A DNA stretch of 9,398 nucleotides from Lachnospiraceae bacterium UBA1766. GTDB lineage: Bacteria; Bacillota; Clostridia; Lachnospirales; Lachnospiraceae. Position 1 is the stretch's first letter, and each line of letters starts with the position of its first letter. The notes under the pieces are model-generated. The model did not search any database and had not been told where the DNA came from. It saw nothing but the letters and a program-made list of their open reading frames with translations. The position numbers and the translations under genes were made by a program. This document shows positions 1-6,216 of the stretch, piece by piece. Location: positions 1 to 9,398 of the forward strand of contig DCGY01000046.1 in the NCBI GenBank assembly GCA_002314715.1, given 5' to 3'.

Positions 1-38
1 CATTGTTTCCGGTGGAAAAGCAGGAGGGGGAGGAATAA
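1..38 (+). CDS. azlC: C-terminal tail of AzlC-type branched-chain amino acid permease (partial)
   Basis: Reading in the frame that begins at base 3, the window opens with codons for LFPVEKQEGEE and then a TAA stop at 36-38. Only these last residues are present. The identity rests on context: the stop overlaps the start of azlD as TAATG, and AzlC is the usual upstream partner of AzlD, the large subunit of a two-component branched-chain amino acid exporter. The charged hydrophilic tail fits the cytoplasmic end of a membrane protein. The residues alone would not identify the gene, so this call is inference from synteny. Confidence 0.6.
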   Translation, partial: LFPVEKQEGEE

Positions 39-343
39 TGGTTTACTTTTATATTTTCATTATGGCGATTGTAACCTACCTGATTCGAATGATTCCCCTG
101 ACGGTATTTCGTGGCAGAATTGATAATCGTTTTATGAAGTCTTTTCTTTATTATGTCCCCTATACCTGCCTTATGGCCATGACTTTTCCGGGAGTGTTTT
201 ACGCAACCAATTATATATTCAGTGCGGTGGCAGGCGTGGCAGTGGCATTGATTTTCGCTTTTCGAAAGAAGGGATTGGTCACTGTGGCAGTGGCGGCCAG
301 TGTTACCGTATTTTTGGTGGAAAGAGTCGGCAGCTTCCTGTAA
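38..343 (+). CDS. azlD: AzlD-type branched-chain amino acid transport subunit
   Basis: A 101-residue, very hydrophobic protein matching the AzlD family in length and pattern. About four membrane segments can be drawn, near residues 3-21, 36-54, 60-75 and 80-96. The conserved first-helix motif TYLIRMIPL (13-21) and the YYVPYTCLMAMTFP stretch (38-51) are typical of the family. AzlD works with AzlC in the cytoplasmic membrane to export branched-chain amino acids or their analogues. The start is well supported: the purine-rich ribosome binding site AGGAGGGGGAGG lies just upstream, and the ATG shares its A with the azlC stop, which suggests translational coupling. No convincing terminator follows the stop. 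Confidence 0.88.
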   Translation: MVYFYIFIMAIVTYLIRMIPLTVFRGRIDNRFMKSFLYYVPYTCLMAMTFPGVFYATNYIFSAVAGVAVALIFAFRKKGLVTVAVAASVTVFLVERVGSFL

Positions 344-390
344 AAGAACCAAATTGCACGTTATGATTGGATAAAGTGCATCTTTTGCAA

Positions 391-419
391 TGGAATCCGG
401 AACGAAAAAATGATATGAT
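391..419 (+). promoter_or_regulatory. Probable extended -10 promoter for the DUF975 gene
   Basis: TGATATGAT at 411-419 is a TGn-extended -10 (TATGAT at 414-419, five of six to consensus). A weak -35, TGGAAT at 391-396, sits 17 bases upstream. Transcription would start near 426, about 26 bases before the ATG. It lies in the 108-base gap between azlD and the DUF975 gene, where nothing else is evident. The weak -35 limits confidence, though extended -10 promoters often tolerate that. Confidence 0.5.
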
Positions 420-451
420 GACTTCAGATTCGATACAAGGAGGAAAAAAGT

Positions 452-1288
452 ATGAATTGGAGCAGAGCGGATTTGAAAAGTCGCGGAAAAGCCGCATTTT
501 TGAAAAGTTACTGGTGGTGTGTTCTGGCGGCTGTGATTTTATCGTTGGTTGGCAGCGGAAACAGCCGATTTGAGCTTGATAAAAAGGATTATCAGCAGAT
601 TAAGGAAGGCGGACTTTCGTCTTTGACGGATATAGCCAAAGGCGGTGCGCAGGATGCACTTTTGGGAGGTGGCTTTTCGGAAGTATTTAAGCAGGCAATT
701 CCCACAGTGGCAATCAGTGGTTTGATTCTTTTGATTGTATTTGCGTTCCTGTTGGTTTTGGCCTTGAGTGTTGGCTTTGGCACGTTTGTATCCAACCCGT
801 TGCGGGTGGGTGGCTGTAAATACTTCCTGGACAACGGAAGCGGAGAGGGCGCCAAAATCGGAAACTTTCTTAGCGCATTCAAAAGCGGTCATTATCTGAA
901 TGTGGTTTTGATTATGTTTTTGAGAGGGCTGTATACATTCCTTTGGAGTTTGCTGCTGGTGATTCCCGGAATTATTAAGAGCTATGAGTATCGTATGGTA
1001 CCTTATCTCTTGGCGGAGTACCCGGAGATGAGCTCCGATGAGGTGTTTCGGAGAAGCAAAGAGATGATGAATGGTGAAAAATGGAATGCATTTGTACTGG
1101 ATTTATCCTTCCTGGGTTGGATTATCCTGGCAGCCATTACAGCCAATCTTTCCGGTATCTTCTTCTCAGAGCCTTATCAGCATGCTACCAATGCAGAGCT
1201 TTATTTCGCTCTTGGCGGTGGAAGAAGATATGACACCTACACGGATTCTTATGGTAGTCAGAATGATTTCTACAATAGCTACAACTAA
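452..1288 (+). CDS. DUF975 family multi-pass membrane protein
   Basis: A 278-residue integral membrane protein of the DUF975 family, common in Firmicutes and of unknown function. Membrane segments are visible near residues 21-36, 86-113, 149-175 and 213-236. The third helix leads into the family's characteristic block: VIPGIIKSYEYRMVPYLLAE at 170-189, then a short acidic helix with SSDEVFRRSKEMMNGEKW at 194-211. The loop between the first two helices (about 40-82) is long and glycine-rich. The C-terminus is polar and rich in Tyr, Ser and Asn. The start has a strong ribosome binding site, AGGAGG at 440-445, six bases before the ATG. It appears monocistronic: its own promoter candidate lies upstream and an intrinsic terminator follows 15 bases after the stop. 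The family call is confident; no function can be assigned. Confidence 0.85.
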   Translation: MNWSRADLKSRGKAAFLKSYWWCVLAAVILSLVGSGNSRFELDKKDYQQIKEGGLSSLTDIAKGGAQDALLGGGFSEVFKQAIPTVAISGLILLIVFAFLLVLALSVGFGTFVSNPLRVGGCKYFLDNGSGEGAKIGNFLSAFKSGHYLNVVLIMFLRGLYTFLWSLLLVIPGIIKSYEYRMVPYLLAEYPEMSSDEVFRRSKEMMNGEKWNAFVLDLSFLGWIILAAITANLSGIFFSEPYQHATNAELYFALGGGRRYDTYTDSYGSQNDFYNSYN

Positions 1289-1303
1289 AAAATACAAAAT
1301 ATC

Positions 1304-1340
1304 GGCTGGTGCAAGGCTTCTTGCATCAGCCTTTCTTTTT
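1304..1340 (+). terminator. Intrinsic terminator after the DUF975 gene
   Basis: A 12-pair stem pairs 1304-1315 (GGCTGGTGCAAG) with 1320-1331 (CTTGCATCAGCC) around a four-base loop GCTT; the only imperfection is one G-U pair. The stem is followed directly by TTTCTTTTT. This is a textbook rho-independent terminator on the + strand and separates the DUF975 gene from the phosphofructokinase operon. Confidence 0.93.
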
Positions 1341-1381
1341 GAAAATAATCCGGGGGTGGGGGGCTTTCTGAGTGAAAGAGG

Positions 1382-1410
1382 TTGTATGAAAGATGGAATT
1401 AGGGTATAAT
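1382..1410 (+). promoter_or_regulatory. Sigma-A-type promoter for the pfk-dnaX-ybaB-recR-galM operon
   Basis: A perfect TATAAT -10 lies at 1405-1410, with TTGTAT at 1382-1387 as the -35 (three of six, keeping the key TTG) and a 17-base spacer. The predicted start near 1417 gives a leader of about 40 bases. The leader carries a small hairpin, CCC-GAAA-GGG at 1432-1441, just ahead of the ribosome binding site. It is the only good promoter candidate between the 1340 terminator and the gene. Confidence 0.75.
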
Positions 1411-1447
1411 AAATACTAGACTTTTACGGGACCCGAAAGGGCAGAAT

Positions 1448-1452
1448 GGAGG
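1448..1452 (+). promoter_or_regulatory. Ribosome binding site that sets the phosphofructokinase start
   Basis: GGAGG at 1448-1452 stands five bases before the ATG at 1458. The in-frame ATG at 1446 overlaps this site and would add only MEAV before the conserved MKRIGMLTSGGD start, so 1458 is the better start. Confidence 0.8.
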
Positions 1453-1457
1453 CAGTT

Positions 1458-2531
1458 ATGAAACGAATCGGTATGCTCACCAGCGGTGGCGATTGCCAGG
1501 CACTAAACGCTGCTATGAGAGGTGTGGTAAAAACACTTTTTAACGGTAAGGAAAAAGTTGAGATTTATGGTTTCTTAGATGGATACAAGGGCTTGATTTA
1601 CGGAAACTATCGCCAGTTAAGCGGAAATGATTTTTCCGGTATTCTGACCAAGGGCGGTACAATACTCGGAAGCTCCAGAACTCCTTTTAAGACCATTCAG
1701 GATCCGGATGAAAACGGATTAAATAAAGTAGAGGCAATGAAGAAAAACTACGCGAAGTTGAAGCTGGATTGCCTGGTAATTCTGGGAGGAAACGGTACTC
1801 ATAAGACCGCAAACCTGCTTCGTCAGGAGGGCTTGAATGTGGTAACCCTTCCCAAGACCATTGATAATGACCTTTGGGGAACCGATATGACCTTTGGTTT
1901 CCAAAGCGCTGTAAATGTGGCTACAGATGCAATTGACTGTATTCATACCACAGCTGCATCCCATGGCCGTGTATTTATCGTGGAGGTTATGGGACATAAG
2001 GTGGGCTGGCTTACCTTGAATGCAGGTATGGCAGGCGGTGCAGATATTATTCTGCTTCCGGAGATTCCTTATGATATCAATAAAGTAATTAAGAAGATTG
2101 AAGAGCGGGAAAAGAACGGCAGCCGTTTCACCATCATTGCGGTGGCAGAGGGAGCAATTTCCAAGGAAGATGCCGCACTTTCCAAGAAAGAATACAAGAA
2201 GAAAATGACCAATTATCAGTTTCCTTCCGTATCCTATGAGGTGGCAGCAGCTATTCAGGAAAAGACCGGAAGAGAAGTTCGTGTAACCGTTCCCGGACAT
2301 ACACAGCGTGGCGGAAGTCCCTGCCCTTACGACAGAGTTTTCGCAAGTCGTCTCGGTGCGGAAGCAGGTAAGCTGATTATGGACGGCGAATATGGTTTCA
2401 TGGTGGGCTACAAGAATCGTGAAATCGTAAAGGTTCCTCTGGAAGAGGTTGCCGGCAAGTTAAAGATGGTTGAGCCGGACGCTTCCATCGTAAAAGAGGC
2501 AAAGCTTTTGGGTATTTGCTTCGGAGATTAA
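1458..2531 (+). CDS. pfkA: 6-phosphofructokinase (PfkA superfamily; phosphoryl donor uncertain)
   Basis: A 357-residue cytoplasmic enzyme phosphorylating fructose 6-phosphate to fructose 1,6-bisphosphate in glycolysis. PfkA landmarks in order: MLTSGGDCQALNAA (6-19, donor-binding loop), GGTILGSSR (66-74), GGNGT (110-114), PKTIDND (132-138, catalytic Asp136), R171 and MGH (178-180) of the sugar-phosphate site, and GHTQRGGSP (280-288). Two positions stand out. E. coli Asp103, which helps hold Mg, is Asn112 here. The two residues used to tell donors apart (E. coli 104 and 124) are Gly113 and Lys133, a mixture of the ATP-type and pyrophosphate-type states. The length exceeds the roughly 320 residues of short ATP enzymes and fits the mixed-substrate group. 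It is the first gene of the probable operon; dnaX begins 21 bases after its stop. PfkA superfamily membership is near certain; ATP versus pyrophosphate cannot be settled from the sequence. Confidence 0.95.
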   Translation: MKRIGMLTSGGDCQALNAAMRGVVKTLFNGKEKVEIYGFLDGYKGLIYGNYRQLSGNDFSGILTKGGTILGSSRTPFKTIQDPDENGLNKVEAMKKNYAKLKLDCLVILGGNGTHKTANLLRQEGLNVVTLPKTIDNDLWGTDMTFGFQSAVNVATDAIDCIHTTAASHGRVFIVEVMGHKVGWLTLNAGMAGGADIILLPEIPYDINKVIKKIEEREKNGSRFTIIAVAEGAISKEDAALSKKEYKKKMTNYQFPSVSYEVAAAIQEKTGREVRVTVPGHTQRGGSPCPYDRVFASRLGAEAGKLIMDGEYGFMVGYKNREIVKVPLEEVAGKLKMVEPDASIVKEAKLLGICFGD

Positions 2532-2552
2532 TGACCGGAGGATTGGATATTT

Positions 2553-4118
2553 ATGTCTTATACGGCGCTTTACCGTAAATTTCGTCCTTCTTCCTTTGTG
2601 GATGTAAAGGGGCAGGACCATATTGTAACAACATTAAAAAATCAGATTCGGGCCAATCGAATCGGACATGCCTATTTGTTTACCGGTACCAGAGGAACCG
2701 GTAAAACCACCGTGGCAAAGATTTTGGCGAAGACCGTAAACTGTGAAAACCCTACGGAAAACGGTCCCTGCGGAGAATGCAGAAGCTGTAAAGCCATTGC
2801 TGCGGGAGCCAGCATGAATGTCATTGAAATTGATGCTGCTTCCAATAACGGTGTAGACAATATTCGTGAGATTGTGGATGAAGTGTCTTACTCTCCGGCG
2901 GAGGGCAAGTACAAGGTTTATATTATCGATGAGGTGCATATGCTTTCCATAGGAGCATTTAACGCTTTGTTGAAAACCTTGGAGGAACCGCCCTCTTACG
3001 TCATTTTTATATTGGCAACTACGGAGGTACATAAGCTACCGATTACCATTTTATCCCGTTGCCAAAGATATGATTTTAAGCGTATTTCCATTGACACCAT
3101 TGCTTCCCGCATGAAGGAGCTGACGGATGCGGAAGATGTTATGATTGAAGAAAAGGCGCTTCGCTATATCGCAAAGACCGCTGATGGTTCCATGCGAGAT
3201 GCGCTCAGTCTTTTGGATCAGTGCATTGCCTTCCATTTGGGAAAGGAGCTGACCTATGACAAGGTGCTGGATGTGCTTGGTGCGGTGGATACCGGAGTGT
3301 TCAGCCGATTGCTTCGACATGTGTTAAACAGCGATGTGCTGGGTTGTATTTCCCTTTTGGAAGAAATTGTTATGCAGGGTAGAGAACTAACCCAGTTTGT
3401 ATCGGACTTTACCTGGTATTTGCGAAATCTTCTGTTGGTTCAGTCTTCGGACGGACTGGAGGATGTCATCGACATGTCTTCCGATAACCTTCAAAATTTG
3501 AAGGAGGAAGCTCAGATGGCGGAGCAGACCAGTATCATCCGCTATATTCATATTTTTTCCGATTTGTCCAACCAGATTAAGTATGCTACGCAGAAGCGAA
3601 TTCTGGTGGAAATTGCGCTGATTAAGCTTTGTAAGCCGCAGATGCAGCAAAGCGAAGAGGCGATTTTGGACCGTATTCGCCAGGTAGAAGATAAAGTGGA
3701 AAACGGAATCGTGGTAGCTGCTGCGGCAATGCCGGAAGGCGTGGCGATGCAGGCGACGGCACCAAAACCAAAACCACAGTTGCCAAAGGCAATTCCGGAT
3801 GATGTGAAGGAAGTGGTAAGCAAGTGGCCCGGCATCGTGGGCAGTGCGGATAATCCCTTAAAGCAGTATTTAAAGGGCGTGGGCTTGTCTCTTGGTGGAG
3901 ATAACAAGCTTTTGATTGTGGTAAGCAACGAACAGGCGGAGGATTATTTCTCCCAGTTCCCGGAAAATAAACAGGCGGTAGAGGCATTGCTGGCCGATTT
4001 TTCCGGCAAAGAAATCGAAATCAATTTCCAATTTGTGCAGAGCAAGCAGGAATTTGAACAAAATTATGTGGATCTTTCATCCCTGATTCACATGGATATA
4101 GAAGAGGAGGAGTCATAA
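2553..4118 (+). CDS. dnaX: DNA polymerase III subunits gamma/tau (clamp loader ATPase)
   Basis: A 521-residue DnaX, the motor subunit that loads the sliding clamp and couples polymerase cores at the replication fork. The N-terminus SYTALYRKFRP is diagnostic. Walker A is GTRGTGKT (45-52), four zinc cysteines are C64, C73, C76 and C79, Walker B is IIDEVH (124-129), the SRC motif is at 168-170, and sensor 2 is GSMRDALSLLDQ (212-223, Arg215). A lid and collar region follows to about residue 365, then an Ala/Pro/Lys-rich linker (about 388-412) and a C-terminal tau-like domain. B. subtilis DnaX is somewhat longer, about 560 residues. I find no A-AAA-AAG slippery site before the linker, so a frameshifted gamma form is not predicted. 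GGAGG at 2537-2541 is 11 bases from the ATG. ybaB follows after one base, the universal dnaX-ybaB-recR order. Confidence 0.97.
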   Translation: MSYTALYRKFRPSSFVDVKGQDHIVTTLKNQIRANRIGHAYLFTGTRGTGKTTVAKILAKTVNCENPTENGPCGECRSCKAIAAGASMNVIEIDAASNNGVDNIREIVDEVSYSPAEGKYKVYIIDEVHMLSIGAFNALLKTLEEPPSYVIFILATTEVHKLPITILSRCQRYDFKRISIDTIASRMKELTDAEDVMIEEKALRYIAKTADGSMRDALSLLDQCIAFHLGKELTYDKVLDVLGAVDTGVFSRLLRHVLNSDVLGCISLLEEIVMQGRELTQFVSDFTWYLRNLLLVQSSDGLEDVIDMSSDNLQNLKEEAQMAEQTSIIRYIHIFSDLSNQIKYATQKRILVEIALIKLCKPQMQQSEEAILDRIRQVEDKVENGIVVAAAAMPEGVAMQATAPKPKPQLPKAIPDDVKEVVSKWPGIVGSADNPLKQYLKGVGLSLGGDNKLLIVVSNEQAEDYFSQFPENKQAVEALLADFSGKEIEINFQFVQSKQEFEQNYVDLSSLIHMDIEEEES

Positions 4119-4119
4119 A

Positions 4120-4464
4120 ATGGCTAAAAGAGGTGGATTTCCCGGAGGCGGAATGCCCGGAAATATGAATAATTTGATGAAGCAGGCACAGAGAATGCAG
4201 CGTCAGATGGAGGAAGGCCAGAAGGAGCTTGAAACAAAGGAATTTACCAGTGCAGCCGGCGGTGGCGCTGTTGAGGTAACCGTAAGCGGTAAGAAGGAAA
4301 TTGTATCCGTTAAGTTAAAGGAAGAAGTAGTGGATCCCGAAGATATTGAAATGCTTCAGGATTTGATTGTGGCTGCAACCAATGAGGCTCTTCGCCAGGC
4401 GGAGGAGGCAAGCTCTCAGATGATGGGTAGCCTGACCGGCGGTTTGGGAGGATTTCCTTTCTAA
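4120..4464 (+). CDS. ybaB: YbaB/EbfC family nucleoid-associated DNA-binding protein
   Basis: A 114-residue protein with the YbaB/EbfC layout: a Gly/Met-rich N-terminal tail with NMNNLMKQAQRMQRQMEE (15-32, first helix), a central beta sheet with AAGGGAVEVTVSGKKEIVSV (45-64), the VVDPEDIEMLQDLI motif (70-83) and a long C-terminal helix ending in a Gly-rich tail. The family forms tweezer-shaped homodimers that bind DNA; members have been linked to nucleoid structure and recombination. GAGGAGG at 4104-4110 lies nine bases before the ATG. The gene sits between dnaX and recR as in most bacteria, and its TAA shares its last base with the recR ATG, which suggests coupled translation. Confidence 0.96.
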   Translation: MAKRGGFPGGGMPGNMNNLMKQAQRMQRQMEEGQKELETKEFTSAAGGGAVEVTVSGKKEIVSVKLKEEVVDPEDIEMLQDLIVAATNEALRQAEEASSQMMGSLTGGLGGFPF

Positions 4465-5060
4465 TGGAGTTTTACAGCGGATATATCAGTAAGTTGATAG
4501 ATGAACTGGCGGCGCTTCCCGGAATCGGCAGTAAGTCGGCTCAGAGACTGGCGTTTCATCTGATTAATATGCCCCAGGATAAAGTGAATCGACTTGCAAA
4601 TGTCATGATGGAAGCAAAAGCGAACGTCCGTTATTGCAAGGAGTGCTTCACTTTGACGGATCGGGAGGTTTGTCCGGTTTGCGCAAACGAAAAAAGAAAC
4701 CATCGAATGATTATGGTGGTTGAAAATACCAGAGATTTGGCGGCTTATGAGAAGACAGGCAAATACGAAGGTGTTTATCATGTATTGCATGGTGCCATTT
4801 CGCCCATGATCGGAATCGGCCCCGGAGATATTAAGCTGAAGGAACTGATTGAACGATTGAAACAGGATGTGGATGAAGTGATTATTGCCACCAATTCCAG
4901 CCTGGAAGGCGAGACCACGGCCATGTACATCAGTAAGCTGATTAAGCCTACCGGTGTGAGAGTGACCAGAATCGCCAGCGGTGTGCCGGTGGGCGGTGAC
5001 CTGGAATACATTGACGAGGTGACATTGCTTCGCGCCCTGGACGGACGAATCGAATTATAA
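4464..5060 (+). CDS. recR: Recombination mediator protein RecR
   Basis: A 198-residue RecR, the usual length. RecR acts with RecF and RecO to load RecA onto gapped single-stranded DNA. Visible in order: the helix-hairpin-helix LPGIGSKSAQRLAFHL (18-33), the four-cysteine zinc finger (C58, C61, C70, C73), the Toprim domain starting near MIMVVENTRDL (82-92) with HGAISPMIGIGP (109-120), and the C-terminal Walker-B-like segment SGVPVGGDLEYIDEVTLLRAL (split across 172-191). All key residues look intact. Its start overlaps the ybaB stop as TAATG; GGGAGG at 4446-4451, inside ybaB, is a somewhat distant ribosome binding site. galM follows 16 bases after the stop. Confidence 0.97.
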   Translation: MEFYSGYISKLIDELAALPGIGSKSAQRLAFHLINMPQDKVNRLANVMMEAKANVRYCKECFTLTDREVCPVCANEKRNHRMIMVVENTRDLAAYEKTGKYEGVYHVLHGAISPMIGIGPGDIKLKELIERLKQDVDEVIIATNSSLEGETTAMYISKLIKPTGVRVTRIASGVPVGGDLEYIDEVTLLRALDGRIEL

Positions 5061-5076
5061 TTTTTGGAGGAAGAAA

Positions 5077-6117
5077 ATGGCTGTAACAACAAGTGCTTTT
5101 GGAAAAGCAAAGGATGGAAAAGAAATCATGCTTTACACCCTGAAAAACGATAAGGGAATGGAAGCGGCAGTTACCAACATCGGTGCAATTCTTGTATCCC
5201 TGAAGGTACCGGATGCCAACGGTAAAGTGGATGATTTGGTGCTTGGATTTGATAACGGAGAAGCATATTATGACAATGGCAGCTTCTTCGGTGCTGTGGT
5301 TGGCCCCAACGCAAATCGTATCGGTGGTGCAAGCTTTGAAATTGACGGCGTGAAGTATCAGCTGGATGTAAATGACGGTCCGAACAATTTGCACAGTGAT
5401 TTCGAAAAAGGATATCATAAAGCAATTTGGGATGCAAAGACAACTGACAATAGTGTCACTTTTTCACTGGAGGATTTTGACGGAAATATGGGATTTCCCG
5501 GAAACAAAAAGGTAGAAGTTACCTATACACTGGATCAGGAGAATGGTTTATCCCTTCGCTATCATGCTTCCAGTGATAAGAAGACTGTATTGAATCTGAC
5601 CAATCACACTTATTTCAATTTGGATGGTCATGACAGTGGAAATATTGAAGGTCATGAGATGTGGATTAAGGCAAGCTGCTATACGCCTGTAGTAGAGGGC
5701 GCGATTCCTACCGGTGAGTTGGCACCTGTAGCGGGAACACCTATGGACTTTACGCAGTCCAAGGTGGTTGGCAAGGAAATTGGTGAGAAATTCGAACAGT
5801 TGCTTTTGACCAAGGGTTATGACCATAACTGGGTAATCGACGGATTTGATGGCAAGCTTCAGCATATGGCTACCGTGAAAGCGGCAAAGAGCGGTCGTGT
5901 GATGAAGGTTTATACCGATCTTCCCGGTGTTCAGTTTTATGCAGGCAACTGCATTGCACCGGTTGTTGGCAAGGACGGAGTAGCATACAAGGAACGTCAG
6001 GGCCTTTGCCTGGAAACACAGTACTATCCGGATACCGTACATCAGCCTTCCTTCCCTTCCTGCATTTTTGGCGCAGGTAAGGACTATGTATCCGAGACAG
6101 TTTACAAATTTGAATAA
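5077..6117 (+). CDS. galM: Galactose mutarotase (aldose 1-epimerase)
   Basis: A 346-residue cytoplasmic enzyme interconverting alpha and beta anomers of galactose or glucose, the entry step of the Leloir pathway. Family motifs: GPNANRIGGASF (77-88, substrate Arg81), NNLHSD (103-108, His106), NLTNHTYFNLDGH (173-185, catalytic acid His177), the YDHNWVID block (248-255, Asp249), PGVQFYAGN (283-291) and CLETQYYPDTVHQ (311-323, catalytic base Glu313). All catalytic positions known from the L. lactis enzyme have a counterpart. GGAGG at 5066-5070 is six bases from the ATG. The gene is the last of the operon and is followed by the 6158-6214 hairpin. No other gal gene is in view, so the link to galactose use rests on the family alone. 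Confidence 0.96.
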   Translation: MAVTTSAFGKAKDGKEIMLYTLKNDKGMEAAVTNIGAILVSLKVPDANGKVDDLVLGFDNGEAYYDNGSFFGAVVGPNANRIGGASFEIDGVKYQLDVNDGPNNLHSDFEKGYHKAIWDAKTTDNSVTFSLEDFDGNMGFPGNKKVEVTYTLDQENGLSLRYHASSDKKTVLNLTNHTYFNLDGHDSGNIEGHEMWIKASCYTPVVEGAIPTGELAPVAGTPMDFTQSKVVGKEIGEKFEQLLLTKGYDHNWVIDGFDGKLQHMATVKAAKSGRVMKVYTDLPGVQFYAGNCIAPVVGKDGVAYKERQGLCLETQYYPDTVHQPSFPSCIFGAGKDYVSETVYKFE

Positions 6118-6157
6118 TTCGTCGAAAGGTTTCTGAATCGACTCGACAAATAATGAT

Positions 6158-6214
6158 AAAAAGACCTCTTAGGCCGGTGTTATAGTTAGAAAAACGGCAT
6201 AGGAGGTCTTTTTT
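6158..6214 (+). terminator. Terminator of the pfk-galM operon whose stem contains the next gene's ribosome binding site
   Basis: Arm 6158-6176 pairs with 6195-6213: 18 of 19 positions pair, counting one G-U, with one G-A mismatch (6172/6199) and an 18-base loop (6177-6194). The stem closes with AAAAA/TTTTT and is followed by one more T, so it fits a rho-independent terminator for galM. The AGGAGG at 6201-6206, the only ribosome binding site for the ATG at 6217, lies wholly in the 3' arm. Any transcript that runs through would therefore mask it. The A-run on the left also makes the structure formally able to work on the - strand, but no gene there needs it. Confidence 0.85.
6178..6186 (+). promoter_or_regulatory. 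Extended -10 promoter inside the terminator loop, for the LysM gene
   Basis: TGTTATAGT at 6178-6186 is a TGn-extended -10 (TATAGT, five of six). No -35 of note lies 16-18 bases upstream, where the A-rich left arm is. A transcript started near 6193 would lack the 5' arm of the hairpin and leave AGGAGG at 6201-6206 free, giving a leader of about 24 bases. The motif and spacing are seen directly; promoter activity is inference. Confidence 0.5.
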
Positions 6215-6216
6215 GC

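Noticed and set aside
353..391. Possible terminator after azlD (TGCAC/GTGCA or ATTGCA/TGCAAT pairings)
   Set aside because: The stems are five to six pairs with long loops and only a short T-rich stretch; too weak to call.
539..892. - strand open frame opposite the DUF975 gene
   Set aside because: Overlaps a clearly coding gene in full, has no ribosome binding site and no family resemblance.
1352..1363. G-rich run as a possible G-quadruplex
   Set aside because: Only two G-tracts are present, separated by one T; four are needed nearby.
1071..1409. + strand open frame crossing the DUF975 stop and the terminator
   Set aside because: It reads through a strong intrinsic terminator, starts inside DUF975 in another frame and has no ribosome binding site.
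1341..1457. Signal recognition particle RNA gene upstream of dnaX, as in B. subtilis
   Set aside because: The only gaps upstream (1341-1457 and 2532-2552) are too short and lack the expected long helix.
1719..2300. Long - strand open frame of 193 codons opposite the phosphofructokinase gene
   Set aside because: It is a shadow of a strongly conserved gene; the translation is Cys/His-rich with no recognisable domain, and no ribosome binding site or promoter serves it.
2633..3780. Programmed frameshift site in dnaX for a shorter gamma form
   Set aside because: The A-runs seen (for example near 2635 and 3762-3776) do not form an A-AAA-AAG type slippery heptamer in the right frame and place with a following hairpin.
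6121..6142. GTCGA/TCGAC inverted repeat after galM
   Set aside because: Five pairs with no T-run; the stronger hairpin directly downstream explains termination.
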